DNA of 64,000 nucleotides from Cytidiella melzeri (taxonomy: Eukaryota; Basidiomycota; Agaricomycetes; Polyporales; Irpicaceae): NCBI GenBank assembly GCA_022592445.1, contig JABYQR010000006.1, positions 124,001-188,000 of the forward strand, in the 5' to 3' direction. Under the pieces are notes generated by a model. The model was not told where the DNA came from, made no database searches, and saw nothing but the letters and a program-made list of their open reading frames with translations. Positions 1 to 11,397 of the stretch are shown here, one piece after another. How positions within the stretch are numbered: position 1 is the stretch's first letter; each line of letters opens with the position of its first letter. The translations under genes were made by a program, and so were the position numbers.

Positions 1-1622
1 GGAAAACGCTCTGGTATTAAGCCAACAGGAAGAACCGCGAGTCTCCGCATTGCAAGCTGATAGGCAGCCATACTCATGCCGGCACCAATGAGAGGCGGTG
101 GTTGCGGACGGAATGCCACAGGTACAGAAGCCCAGAGCATCCTGACTGTCTGCTCCAAGGCTACTTTAGGCTGTGATCTATGTTCCGTCGGGGGACGCGG
201 AGGCAGCTTGCCTGCTGACTGCTGGAGTGCCCGTGGAAGATATGGGAGCTCGACTGATAGGCGACCGACGCCTAAGAGATCTGCGTGGCCGTGGGAGAGC
301 GCGGCAGTCATGAGAGAGGGCGAATCCAAGCCACCTGTGAGGAGTATCAGAGGCCGAGAGGTCATCTCCGGGGACGAGCTCAGTGAAGCACGAGCACGTT
401 GTGAAAATTGAGCGAAAAGAGCCTCACGACGACTACCGCTTTTGGGCCCGGTTTCAGACATGAAGTCTGCATAGGGCATCAACATTCAATATCTTGCTCA
501 TATGATGTGCAGATATACCTGGGCTCTCGTAGCTTCCACCGCTGACCTCAATAAAGTCGACCATATTCCAACTTGCGATATCCTGGACGTGTCCCAACAC
601 ACGCTCTTCGTTGGGCGTTGAGGCGCCGAGGACATAATCTGACGCATTTAACTTGATTCCGAGAACAAAGTCAACTGGAACAACCCCAGGTGCACGTATT
701 GCTGAGATGATACGCCGGAGGAAGTGCAGTGGGTCTGTGTACGCCGAGTATTCGTCGGTTCTTTGATTAGACTGCGTATATGCGCATGCCATCAATAAAT
801 ACGGTTACATAATGTTGACTCTACATACCTGTGGCGACATAAAACTGGCCACCAAGTCTAGTGGAGGGTTAGTATCGCGATGCTTTATCTTTGAGACCAG
901 GTACCCACACCCGTGAGCGGCATGCACCTCCACCCCATCAAAGCCGCTCTTCGCAGCTAACTTGGCACCCTTCACGAACGCCTCTACGACCTCGTTAATG
1001 TCGTTGATAGACATCTCTCGAGGTGTTTCGAACAAGAGTTTCGACAGAATCCTAGATAGCGAGGTTTGAGTGCCCGCATTCGTCAGCTCGACAGGTATAG
1101 CACTTGGTGCCATAGGGGCAACAAACGGCCAGCGTCCCCCGAACCCTAGGGTCGACTGCCTTCCTCCATGGGAGAGCTGCATGATCGCCAGCGCGCCAGT
1201 CTCTTTGGTATCACCGTGCATAGCCTTTGCCAGCTCAGCAAAAGGCTGGCAGGCACTTGACGAGGAGAGGTCATGAGGTAGGACAACGTCTCGCCCTAGT
1301 GTCAGATGGTCCGACATGACCTGCACGTTCCCGGTGAATATCATTCCCCACTCTCCGTGGGCCCAATGAGAGTATAAACCAAAGTGCATCTTGTTCGGCG
1401 GGCCACCCCAGAAATCGGCAAGATGTTCATACAAGGACACCTAGTTAATCTTGTGATTTGGTATGCAAAATAATGGAGCACAGCAGCTGAACGCACCTTG
1501 ACGAGCCTGTTTGCAACAGAGCGACCACATGGTAGTTGCAGAGGAGAAAACACGTCACTGAGAGGGTCAAGTTGCTCTACACTGTTGTCTTTGAGTGCTT
1601 TTGACCCATTGAGGCTAGGCAT
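1..1622 (-). CDS. NADH:flavin oxidoreductase (Old Yellow Enzyme family), 3' end beyond window
   Basis: FMN-dependent TIM-barrel oxidoreductase of the Old Yellow Enzyme/NADH oxidase family, which typically reduces activated C=C bonds. After removing introns at about 1441-1496, 858-908, 772-828 and a fourth near 470-525, the reading frame is continuous. It shows the family landmarks in order: the early segment ANRLVK then YEHLADFWGG, QLSHGGRQ, HAAHGYL (its Tyr codon is split by the 51-nt intron at 858-908), SNQRTDEY, a VSGGSYESP strand, and near the C-terminus LILLTGGL followed by DLLGVGR. The start is the ATG at 1620-1622 (MPSLNGSK); an in-frame upstream TTG at 1652 is not a likely start. The protein runs off the left edge, so the last residues are missing. 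No frameshift is seen. Substrate unknown. Confidence 0.88.
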
Positions 1623-2015
1623 TGGGGGGTTTGCGATAAATCTTGGATGCAAAGCATGGTGAGTGCGGTCGACAATGTGAGTAGAGAAGAAGCGTGTGTG
1701 ACACCCACTGTTTACGGATCACGAACCACGGTCACGTCAATTTGGCGGAGGATACAGTGCATGCGCAACATGTGGAAGACAAACTATATGGCCACTAATA
1801 CTTCCGCTTCATTTGAGTTACCATACTTGAACTTGCACAACCTATGACCTTAACTAGACCTTAACCCTGATCTTACGGATGTGCGCGGTAAAACTTGAGC
1901 TTACGATATAAGTAGTGTTATCATGTACATCTAAATCTAAAGTACATACATCGAGTAACTTTATTCTGGACAGTCTTCATAAGTCATCCGCGCTCCATGT
2001 AATAATGATACAAGC
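1623..2015. other. intergenic, no gene seen
   Basis: This gap holds the presumed promoter of the leftward flavin oxidoreductase and the 3' flank of the leftward hydrolase. The part near 1840-1980 is AT-rich. I see no convincing reading frame or RNA gene. Confidence 0.5.
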
Positions 2016-3644
2016 TCATCCAGCGTAAGGTGTGATGGATTTCTCACCTTCTATTTCTATGAACCGCGCCAGCATGTCATGCAGAGGCTTCCTCGGCACA
2101 GAATCGTCAAAGACCTGCGCGTGGTCAAGGTCGCTATACCACAGGACCTCTAGCTGCTTGTCCTCGCTAATCCACAATTTGTTAGGAGTATCTTCATCCG
2201 TCAAATATTTTCTGACGGACTCCGCATCCACAATCTGGTCTTTCTCGGCCAGCGACACTCCAATCTTTCGCCCCTTCAAATCATCCTTCCACAAGATACT
2301 CTCCGCCCAGAAAAAGTTTCTCGCTAACGAACGAGCGATATCTGGGTCACGGCTCGCAAAGTACCACAGCAGCCACTCGTTCGCTGTGTTGGGTTCTCGG
2401 TATATGAAGTTGTATGCGACCGATGGCTGGTGGAGTAAGAACGGGATGGGGTCCACGAGTATCCATCCAGCGACACATGCCGAGAATGTGGGCTCTCGCA
2501 TCATGTGAGCTGCAACAACCGTCCCGTACGAGTGTCCAAAAACCACACACGACTCGAAAGCATGCGCCCTGAGCACGACGGTGATTGCCTCTAGCATCTC
2601 GGCGCGTGTCATCGGTGAAGGAGATATGCGCATGCTGATTGGGAAGTTTTCTACTGCGATAATGCCGACATCTGGGTCGTGGCGTACGAGCTCCGCGAGG
2701 AAGGGTGTGTATGGCAATAGTCCGATCTGAAAGAGAAGCCTTGTTGATACTGCAAATCTGCACATAAGGCCAGGAACACTTACACCAATGCCGTGAATGA
2801 ATAATATAGGGCGCTTTGTCGTCGAGCGATGTGGACGGTACCAGTACGATATGCGAGGATGTGGAGACGATTCACTGAAGAGACCGAGGAGCCGTGGTGG
2901 AAAGTAACGGTACCAGGACCAGAGGGTATAGGGTTTGAATCCGAAATAGCTAAGTAACAATGCTGTGATCATATCCGCTGTCGCTACAATCTGCAAAGCC
3001 TGGTTAGCCACAAGCCAATAAGAGTTGAAAGTACCCACAAAATACCACAGCAAGGGTCTGTGACAAGCAACGACGGGGTCCAGAGTAACTTTCATAGACT
3101 TGACTCTATCGTCTACGCCCTCTTCGAGCTCTCGCCCGAGTAGTCGTTCAAACCCCTTGACATAAGTTTCGGTCTCTTCTTCCCATTCTTCGAGATATGC
3201 ATCACGAGAGTTAGAGAACAGGGCCCACAGGATCCAATCAATAACGTTGTCTCGTCGAATGGTGTCCGGTTTGGAGGAAGGGAACCATCCGGTTGCAAGC
3301 TCCGCGTCACGCATGGTAGCAAAGCATTTGGCAAAGAGTGCTTCGCGTTCCGCACGGGTAAAAGGAGTAGGATGCTGGGCTGCCTAATAATCAAATGATA
3401 AGTATGTTGCTGAAGGGCAAGTAACTAGGGTACTTACCTGCTGCATGAGGTAACTTCTTGGGAGATATACGCCAAGGTAAAATGCCACTTCAGCGATGGT
3501 GTAGTAGCCTATCCATCTAGACCACAACCAGTAGCCCAGGTGACGGCTCGCGCAAAGATACATACCGCTTAACGGCGCGATGAGGCGGAGGACCATAATT
3601 AAAAATCTAATGAGGACATATTCTGGCAGCGAGTGTCCTATCAT
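2016..3644 (-). CDS. alpha/beta-hydrolase fold protein, membrane-anchored
   Basis: About 480-residue alpha/beta hydrolase, possibly lipid-acting. Exon 1 is 3438-3644 (exactly 69 codons, ATG at 3642-3644) and encodes a hydrophobic N-terminus with one or two likely membrane segments. The next exon begins at 3383. Two further in-frame introns are likely because they interrupt conserved blocks: about 45 nt near 2991-3035, and 57 nt splitting the oxyanion-hole motif FIHGIG from LLPYTPFLAEL. The nucleophile elbow GHSYGT follows, and a late Asp-His pair (DLDHAQVFDD) supplies the likely catalytic His. The stop is at 2016. Related basidiomycete proteins are annotated only as AB hydrolase-1 domain proteins, so the substrate is unknown. 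Confidence 0.8.
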
Positions 3645-4392
3645 GGGCGCGGTATAGAGAGGTTCTGGTCGTTGTGACTGGAAGTGAGAAGTGCATTATC
3701 TCTCGCCATTGCCCTTTTCCTTTATTCCATCTTACCTGGGGAGGGCCATCTTGCCATGTTCAGATAGGAGATATGTCGACGTCGACATGTTCGTCATTGT
3801 CAAGTTCCTAAGTTTTGCCTGGCCCAAGCCTGGCCATGCGGAGTGCTGACTGAGTGATAGCGGAGTTGATAAGGCAACTCTTCTATGTTGTGATTTTGAC
3901 CTTCTGTGCTTGGCTCGCTCAACAAATCACCGGAATCACCATTCGTCTATGATGATCTTTCTCCCAATCTGAGAGGCGGGAGGATATGACTGATAGAGAC
4001 TTGTCTTACTACTCTTCTGGACTAAAATACGTTTGTTGAGATAAAGGCGACGAGACAAGTTCACCTCGGTGCGTGTTGTGCACAATTCTTGAATTCAGAA
4101 TGGAGTATCGAGATAATGCCGTGGAAAGAGTATGTCAAGCAGTTTTTATACCCAGGGTATTCAATACTCAGGTGTCAAATTTGTCAAACACCACCACTCG
4201 ACCGTTACCTTACAAGCATCCCATACTCACCCGTGGTCAATGCTGCCGGGCCCTACATATACAAAGTACTCATGCAAAGTCACTCATTTGATCGTATCCG
4301 GAAAGAGGACCGTTCGTATTATACTCTACAATTATATGGCAGACATCTGAATCCTATATGATAGTCGTCAACCCATAACAAACGCTCCCTTC
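3645..4392. other. intergenic, no gene seen
   Basis: 748 bases upstream of the hydrolase and downstream of the next leftward gene. Short overlapping frames at 4073-4361 look random: no conserved motif, and three overlapping frames of similar length. Confidence 0.5.
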
Positions 4393-5060
4393 TCAAGCAG
4401 CAGCAGTAATTGGTACATGTCTCCACGGTTCTATCGTGGTTTCCAGCGCATGATGTGGTTGCCACCCCCATGTACCATGACCGTGACGGGTGCGTCGGAC
4501 TTCAACGTCCACTGCGGCGGCAACAACCTTCTTCGCTGCTTGACTATTTCTGCGGCCGTGGCGACGTCGCCTCACGGCCGTCTTGTCGTTATTGATCGGC
4601 GAGGCGAGCAACTCCACAACTTCCTCAAAGTTTCGGAGTTGTGCAGGTGAGAGGGTTACTGGCGATGACGAAAGGGAGAGGAGGTCGCTGATGGAGTATA
4701 CGAATGGCAAGTTGCGTGAAGTGGGTATAGGTGATTGTTGGGGTATATGGGTGCGAGGGAATTCATGATCTGATAGAACAATGTTCGATGAGCATGAGGT
4801 ACACAGATGCAACAAAGGGTGCACTAACCTCTGTGATGATGGTTCGCAAATGCCTTTGTGGGAAACTTCTTGGCCTGAGGCGAAGGTGATGCCTTAGTTG
4901 GTGAATGACTACGCCACGAGGAAGTCTCCGACTGCACAGGTGATGGGGACCTCGAAGAGGTAGGTGATACACCAGATCCTTGGCGTTTGTGCAGAGGTAC
5001 GTATTTGGACGAAGTCGAGGATGTCACAGACGTGTGAGGAACAGCTATGGGGCTCGACAT
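4393..5060 (-). CDS. conserved low-complexity basidiomycete protein, function unknown
   Basis: Two-exon gene of about 200 residues. Exon 1 is 4829-5060 (ATG at 5058-5060). The intron is 4770-4828, starting GTTAGT and ending TCAG. Exon 2 is 4393-4769, and the junction restores the frame (HHHRD then HEFPRTH). The protein is Ser/Thr/Pro-rich at the N-terminus (KYVPLHKR segment), has a central YSISDLLSLSSSPVTLSPAQ block and ends in a basic and aromatic stretch with GTWGW and EPWRHVPI. I recognise this only as a type of hypothetical protein common in Agaricomycetes. The YSISDLL block suggests a short helical peptide motif, but no enzymatic domain is visible. Confidence 0.65.
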
Positions 5061-5648
5061 TGCTGATGAGAGTAGAGGATGCTAGATGCCGGGGATGTGG
5101 CTGCTGGAGAGGACTCGGTACGACGAATGCGACTTGGGGCTTTCATGATGATCTCCTCGCTCGTACTTATAGTCCGAGTCATAGCAGTGAGTTCAGGCCA
5201 GCGCAGTACGGCTGTTGTCGTGTCAGTTACGCCATAATCCGCCTTCGGGAAGGAATCTGAATGAGCTGGAATAGTCAGCTACGCCCACGGACCGCCTCGT
5301 AATGAGGAGAGGCGTGGAGAACTCACCAGAACAAGACAGTCGGCCGAGGTCCTTACGGCGACGTGGCACAAACCGCCGCGCCAAACCGGCCGACCATGTC
5401 GGAAAAAGTAGGAACCAATGGACAAGCATCAAAACGTCCGATTGACAAAGTGATGTCAGCACTTGGTCAGCTCTTAGCCAATCACACACGTTGCTTTCAA
5501 AGGCAGATCGCAACCAAAAGTCGAAAGGACGCTCAAGAACGGTCAGGGAGCAGGGGATGTAGCATTCCAGCACGACAGTAAGATATGTAGCGGCAATTAC
5601 AATACTTTAGAGTAACTTTTGATGACAAGGTCAAGGCGGAGATGACAT
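5061..5648. other. intergenic, no gene seen
   Basis: 588 bases between two leftward genes: the promoter side of the low-complexity protein gene and the 3' flank of the MAM33 gene. The frames on both strands lack recognisable motifs. Confidence 0.5.
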
Positions 5649-6793
5649 CTACGCGTCGATGAATGACTTGACGTTCTGCAGCCAGCTGACGTACTCCTGT
5701 AAGATGTAGACCATCAGTCAATTTGTGAAAGTCAATTGCACGAGTAGGCGCAATCACCTTTTGTTCCTTATACTCGGCGTATTCAGGGATGAAGACAGCT
5801 AGGCTGTCATTGATGCCACGCTCCGTAAGGAACTTCTCAAACTCCTCTTGAACACTGACGTCCAGTGTGTCAAACTGCAAGCGTGTTAGTCAAATCCTTT
5901 ATACATATAACGCCGTTACTGTACCTGAGGGCCAATGTAGAGGCCTCGTCGCTTCCAGTCCGCCTCAGGCGTGAGTTCCGTAGCGAGCTTCGCGTCCTGG
6001 TAGAAGGAGATGTTATCTGCGACGAAGGCACCGTCTTGGCACATGGCGTCAATGGTGAGTGCACCGTTGCTGTCGCCCTAGTAGATCATAGTCATTAGTC
6101 CCCATGTTCTCAAAACGAACGATTAGTTCACATACCTTGTTGATGGATACCGAACAACGGATGGGGTACGAGTGAGCAGGCTCATCCTCTGAAGCCTCTT
6201 CACCCTCCTCCAATTCCTCGAACTGTGCCTCCTGCGCCGTTTGAATGTCAGCAATAGAGAAGATCAATTTGATCCTACAAGGGGAATAATAGTCAGCACG
6301 TCCTCAGCAGCTCAGCGCCGGTGACAACACGTACGTCTCGTTGCCAAACTTGCGAACAAAGGCAACTTCGTCGTTACCTGCTACGTCCTCAATCTGTAGC
6401 CACCTAGGTCAGCGCTTTGAACCAGGTTAACGGGGATACAGCACATACGCTCCACACACCCTGCGCGGTGAAGTTTTTAAGGAACTCAGGCTCAGCTGAA
6501 GCATTAGCCTCCTTCTCGTATTGCAGCTCTTCAGCGAGCTTCTGCGACAGAGCCACGTCCGCTATACCGTACTCTCCCCAGTCAGTACTGTGAAGGTGTA
6601 TATTAACTGAACCACACTCACAGGAACCTTCTCCGAACCTACGAGCTGACACCGAAAACGACCTGGTGGCAGGAGTCGCGGTGGCACGGAATGCTGGCAA
6701 CGCAACCCTACTGAAAGAGCGCGTCGCGGTGCATGCAGCAAATGTCCTGCGTGAAGGACCAGCAATCTGACGCAAAGCACGTACAGCAGACAT
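5649..6793 (-). CDS. MAM33: mitochondrial p32/MAM33-family acidic matrix protein
   Basis: Seven-exon gene for the mitochondrial glycoprotein (p32/gC1qBP/MAM33) family, a trimeric acidic matrix protein linked to mitochondrial ribosome and respiratory function. The N-terminus (MSAVRALRQIAG, then Arg/Ser/Ala-rich sequence) is a typical presequence. The body contains SQKLAEELQYEKEA, FVRKFGNETIKLIFSI, an acidic loop (FEELEEGEEASEDEP), ALTIDAMCQDGAFVADNISFY split over two runs, GLYIGPQFDTLD, LTERGIND, and the C-terminus EYVSWLQNVKSFIDA, all in family order. Intron 1 (60 nt, donor at 6621) ends TATAG after a perfect CTGAC branch site, which resolves an otherwise misleading in-frame reading. The start ATG is at 6791-6793 and the stop at 5649. 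No defects. Confidence 0.93.
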
Positions 6794-7512
6794 GTTGAAT
6801 AGGCTGAAGAGTGTGTGGTGAGGTGGTATGTTGTGAGGTGGAGATTCACGCAGAGAAAGGCGCTTGTCCCAAATTTCGCGTTTAGTTTGTTTTGCACAAA
6901 CGAAGTCCGCGAGCGCCTAAGCCCATGGCCAGCCTTAGGTTATTGTGTTCTAACGGGAATGTACCCGATACATGAGAACATTATGGCGAGCAAAATGATA
7001 AACATGCAATGGAGATAGCAACATAATCACGTTAAGTAAGAGAAGCCGTGTTTGTGACAGTAGACCAGAACATTTTCGACAGAGGGGCGACATTTCAGTG
7101 ACGGGGTTTCTTGGAAGGGATTGCGAGACGAGATGCACCGGCAAAGACAAAAGAAGAAAGGCATAGCGATACCACACAACTCTACGATGAATACAAGGGG
7201 TGTCCCGCACGCATCCCAGGTCGTTTGGCAGCGTTAACAGCGAGTTGCCTCCCTGTTAATGGCCAAAGAACCTTTTGAGATCGTCGGTGAATGAGAGAAA
7301 AGAGGAGGTAGAAGCATTAGTTTGCATAATAGTACAATGAAAAAACCAGCAGGGGAGGAGATAGCACGGACCATTATCCGATGTGACTGCGCCACACTGT
7401 TGATATGCGGGTATACAACTCTGACGAACAGGAGCCACGATTAACCCTTTTAAGCAAATGCATGTGATGCGCGGCAGCTAATAACGCTACTCACAGGCGA
7501 CGTAGCGGAACA
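6794..7512. other. intergenic, no gene seen
   Basis: 719 bases. The right part is the 3' flank of the Zn2Cys6 gene and the left part is the upstream region of MAM33. No conserved reading frame was found on either strand. Confidence 0.5.
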
Positions 7513-8759
7513 TCAGACAGGCGACACGACGTGCCTGTGCTCGTTTCCATTTGTGGTGCCACCTGTGGGGACATAACCAGCCTCACCAGGCGATTCTGTC
7601 TGCCCCGATGGCGTCTCCGCATGGCGGTTCGTGCCATTCGCGTCCGCACGATTGTCTTTGCCTTTCTTCTTTTTCCCATCATCCCCAGCCTTTGACGTGC
7701 GAGGCTGCTTCTTTCGGGACGACGATGCTTCACCGTTCGTCTCCGCGGCGGCCTCGGCAGCTTTGCCATTGAGATCAGCGGGGGCGGCGGTGGCGGGTGC
7801 GCCAGTCGGCGGAGGGTAAGGGACGGCACCAGGTGGGGCGTATTGTGCGTATGGCGGGTAAACGGCGGGGTGCAGAGGAAAAACGGGCGGTGGCATCGGG
7901 TGCGGTGCGCCATTGGCAGCTTCGCTACCGCTCTGTGTCTCATGGGGATGCGGTGCGAAGTTGGGCTGAGGATAGTAGAACGGATAGTAGCTCTCAGGCG
8001 TCGGAAATGGGTACGGGGCAGTAGGCATGCTTGCTTCTCCCTCGCCGGACGATCCGCCTGCCGGTGGGCCTGACATGAGAGCCTTATCAGATTCACCGGA
8101 AGCATACGTCAGAGAAACCCCCACCTGTATAAGTACTGCTCTGCTCGTTCTTTGACTTGCGCTTGTAGGGCCCACGCTTGATGCCCTTCTTCCGCTCCTT
8201 CCTTTGTCCATCCAGGCAGCTATCCGCGATGCCGTATTTTTCGCATCGCTCGCACGGACGAGCGTCGTCGCAACGCTTACAGGCGGCCGCACAGTTTGTA
8301 CACTAATGCATGATGAGCGGGTAGTGATTCCAGGTAGCTCGTTCTCGCTTACCGCCATCTTGACCTGTCTGCGTTTGGGACGGGCCTGCGAAACAGGAAG
8401 TGAGGAGTAAGGCGGGTACATGAAGGCTGAAAAAGTGGGTGAGAAAATCCAAGTATTTTGCAGCTATGACTACACTTACCTTGGCCACCGTGTGGCGGCG
8501 GAGCGTATGCATACACAAGACCTGGCGGCGGCGGCGGATAGGCCATAATGTACGGGCCTGGTTGTGGGCCACCGCTGGGTATACTTGGGTCGTGGTTGGG
8601 GTCTGCTGGCATAGGGGCTAGAGTATAGATAGGCTGGCCGTACGCACCCGGAGCCATGGGTGCATAGTGCGCTGGACCGTATGGTGGTGGATAAGCCAGG
8701 AGCGGCGTAGGCTGGGGTGGTGGTTGCTCGGCGGGGGCCTTGCTTGGTTCACTAGCCAT
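7513..8759 (-). CDS. Zn2Cys6 fungal-type transcription factor
   Basis: Nuclear regulator with a GAL4-type zinc cluster. Exon 1 (ATG at 8757-8759) encodes a Pro/Tyr/Gly-rich segment. After two introns the zinc cluster reads CTNCAAACKRC, then DDARPCERC and EKYGIADSC, followed by a basic stretch GQRKERKKGIKRGPYKRK. All six Cys are present. A further intron inside the CxxC approach (about 8289-8345) separates the linker QARPKRRQVKMA from the first Cys. After another intron (GTGGGG..TCAG) the C-terminal half is again Pro/Tyr-rich (PFYYPQPNFAP type), then Lys-rich (KKKKGKDNRADANG), and ends at 7513. The basic GIKRGPYKRK tail marks a widespread basidiomycete subfamily whose targets I do not know. 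Confidence 0.88.
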
Positions 8760-10284
8760 TCTGTCCGAGTGATGCTGATGATTTTGATAGGCAGTAAAAA
8801 CGGCCTTTCTGAATTTCTTGAATTGCTCTGCTCATGGTGGTAGGGAAGTCAGTAAAGGTTCAGAACTGCGAATGACCAAATTGGTGTGGTATACTGGCGG
8901 AGAACGACAGAGGAAAGGCTGATGCTCACTCCGACTGAAATAGCGACCGTTCCGACAACGTCGCCGCTCAGACTAGACTCACTTCGCTATTCTCGCTTCA
9001 ATCGGCCCAACTGACCTTCTCTCTTGGCTTTCGTCTATCCCCAGGTATCTTGACCCTTGAAGTGCCGACGTTTGTCGATGTGCTGGCGGCGGTGGTGAGC
9101 AGTGCGAAAGGGTTTGATGGACGGCGTGAACTTGGGCACGTGCCGAGCGACGCAAACTGTTGGGCTCCCACACAAGGCATGTCAAGCGCTCATGCTCATT
9201 GACACTCCCTCTCACAGTCGCCGCCGACGTGCTCAACAACGGGAGGATCGCTACCCGTGTGCTTTGAGTCTCTGACATGCGTCCAGGAAAGCTCACTGTC
9301 GCAATTGATGCGAGTTTCAGTTCCCCCGATTCGGTCATTGGCAATGTATGTTCTCCGACTCAACAACCATGTACTCCGCTATACCACCTGTGCTCACCAG
9401 ATAGACGATTTAATATATATATATATAACATCTGGCTGTGCCGCGGGGGCCTGAAAGCAGAATGCTGTCCTCTGAGATTGTTGACACCGACTAGCTACCA
9501 AATATGTGGCAAGTGGTTCAAATTGCCCAAACAAGGGCCGCGTTATCATTGCCAATTGGTCACACTACGCCTCCCCAGTTTCCACAATAATCTTCTGTTG
9601 ATTACAGAACCTTTCCATCAACGAAGGTTGTATTTCGTGGCCCGCGAAACCCGCCAGTTCCTACATAACCAGACGCCTCACGGACGAGAAAATGAAGCTG
9701 AGGCAGTCAGCTTCTTGTGATCCACTGGAGCTCTAGCAACCATGCCAATGCAACCGTGGTCCATCGACGCGAGGTGTGATCACATCCGACCCCCTTCTAT
9801 TAAATTGAGCCAACCCTAGTACGAATATCCGAAGAGCAAAGGGACAAGTTCAGCAGTGCGGCTTTGCCAGCCATACCGTCACTACTTTCCGTTCATTACA
9901 GGTCAAACTACCTAGATTCACAGGTGACATGAGGAAGACGTCGTATTGATTTATTCAGCTATCTAGACATTTGTGGGCTTGAAACATTTGCCTTAGCCTC
10001 ATACATTTATACATACGTTTCACGCGAGCCACCACCGATCGTGGGCGATGAATCGGAGAAGAAGGGTGAAGGGAAGATGTCGACTGTCAATAAACTACGT
10101 TACCTATGGACGAGTGTAAACAACAAAACTTGAATCCTAAATGGGCGACGAGACCAAGTCAGTCATCGATTAAGCTAGCAAAGATCAAAACGCACTTGAC
10201 GAGAGAGAATGGTAGGAAGCTGAGAACGTTGCCGAATGACTCTTCGCTATGACAGGAACGAGAAACAAACGCGGTAGCCACTGG
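8760..10284. other. gene-poor stretch with a short (AT)n repeat
   Basis: 1.5 kb between the Zn2Cys6 gene start and the P450 remnant. It contains a short AT dinucleotide run at about 9412-9428. Reading frames at 8979-9344 (minus) and 9277-9720 (plus) have no recognisable motifs and cross each other, so I treat them as chance. Confidence 0.5.
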
Positions 10285-10795
10285 TGAGCAGTTACTGTAC
10301 CTGATTCCTATGCTGATCCTCTGGGAGCCGTTAGATACGGTCGCTGCTTGCGAATGAACTGCGAAGGACGCACCTTCAGCCACAACAAGACCCGGGCCGA
10401 TAAGCGATTTTGGAGTGGCCTCTGGAATGTATCTGCATTCGAGAGGACATGGGAGACTTTGCAGGGCATACCGGGCGTCCATGGTCCACATTTGGTCAAC
10501 CTGTTGTGGGATTTTTGACTAGCTGCAGCTGCCGGAAGACGTCAACGTTTACGCTGAATAATCCATTGTAGGAGATAGTTGGTCCGTATTCTTCCACCCA
10601 TTGCTCCTGAAGTACGCACTGGTCCGCTTTGAATATTTTACGTGCATGTCCCCAGAAAATGTGAGGGTGCGGTGAACCAGGAAGGGACCGTAGGGGCAAG
10701 GAGAGATGGCAAATGACAAAAGAGCCAGCCTTGTAGAAGACGACAGCAAGTGCTCCAGCAGTAAAAGTGAGAGCCAGCACCGACGGGAAACTGTC
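10285..10795 (-). pseudogene. cytochrome P450 remnant, N-terminal part only
   Basis: Decayed fragment of a microsomal P450 of the type common in basidiomycetes. A hydrophobic N-terminus leads to LRSLPGSPHPHIFWGHARKI (proline-rich hinge), then VLQEQWVEEYGPTISYNGLFS. A plausible intron follows, then MWTMDARYA. After this the homology jumps between two frames: SNADTFQRPLQN in one, LIGPGLVVAEG in the other, KQRPYLTAP back in the first. These jumps correspond to at least two or three frameshifts. No in-frame ATG exists at the start (GTG near 10780 and an in-frame stop just upstream). The I-helix, ExxR and heme-binding Cys regions are absent. I conclude it is non-functional. Confidence 0.8.
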
Positions 10796-11397
10796 GGCGT
10801 GGATGGCTTAGATAACACACAAAAGGACGGGCATCATGACGACAGGGGTCTCTGGTGTTTTGCAGGAGTGAACGGCTAATTTATTCCTTACTGTTTATAC
10901 ATGCATCTCCGTGTCCCGGATTGCGATTGATCGACACGGAAAGTTGCCACTACGGCGAAACATTATGCAGTCCTCAAGCCGCACTGAAATGCTATATCAG
11001 CGACAATTGCCACTTCGAGAGCAGCAGTGCATACCTAAGCCACGCAACTGCCATGCCCACTGCACAGCTTTCAGAACACCACGCGAGACTAGTCTCAACA
11101 TTGTCTGAGACAGGTCGTTCGGAAATATGTGCAACATCAGCGCTGTTTTTATCAACCTTTCACGCACTCTGAATCGAAGCATATGAGCTGGCATTTGTGA
11201 ATCAGATCCACTACGACTTGGTCATAACGGTGTCGACTTACCCGTGACGTATTGAGATGGCGGCAAGACAAGCGGAAGAACAATCCATGATAAGTTCACC
11301 AAGGAGAAAAGTTCCGCCATGGACCACGCGAATGTGAGAACGAGCAAATAGCATAGACAGGGCGTCCATAAATTAACACGCAGGGATGATGAACAAA
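10796..11397. other. intergenic, no gene seen
   Basis: About 600 bases between the P450 remnant and the MPDU1-like gene. A 105-codon plus-strand frame (10855-11172) shows no motif. The right part is the 3' flank of the MPDU1-like gene. Confidence 0.45.

Noticed and set aside
2032..2508. 158-codon plus-strand frame
   Set aside because: Antisense to the conserved alpha/beta-hydrolase coding exon, which explains its openness.
7491..8105. 204-codon Arg-rich minus-strand frame
   Set aside because: It is an alternative frame of the Pro/Gly-rich Zn2Cys6 transcription factor exon.
9277..9720. 147-codon plus-strand frame
   Set aside because: It crosses an AT dinucleotide run and shows no conserved sequence; treated as chance.
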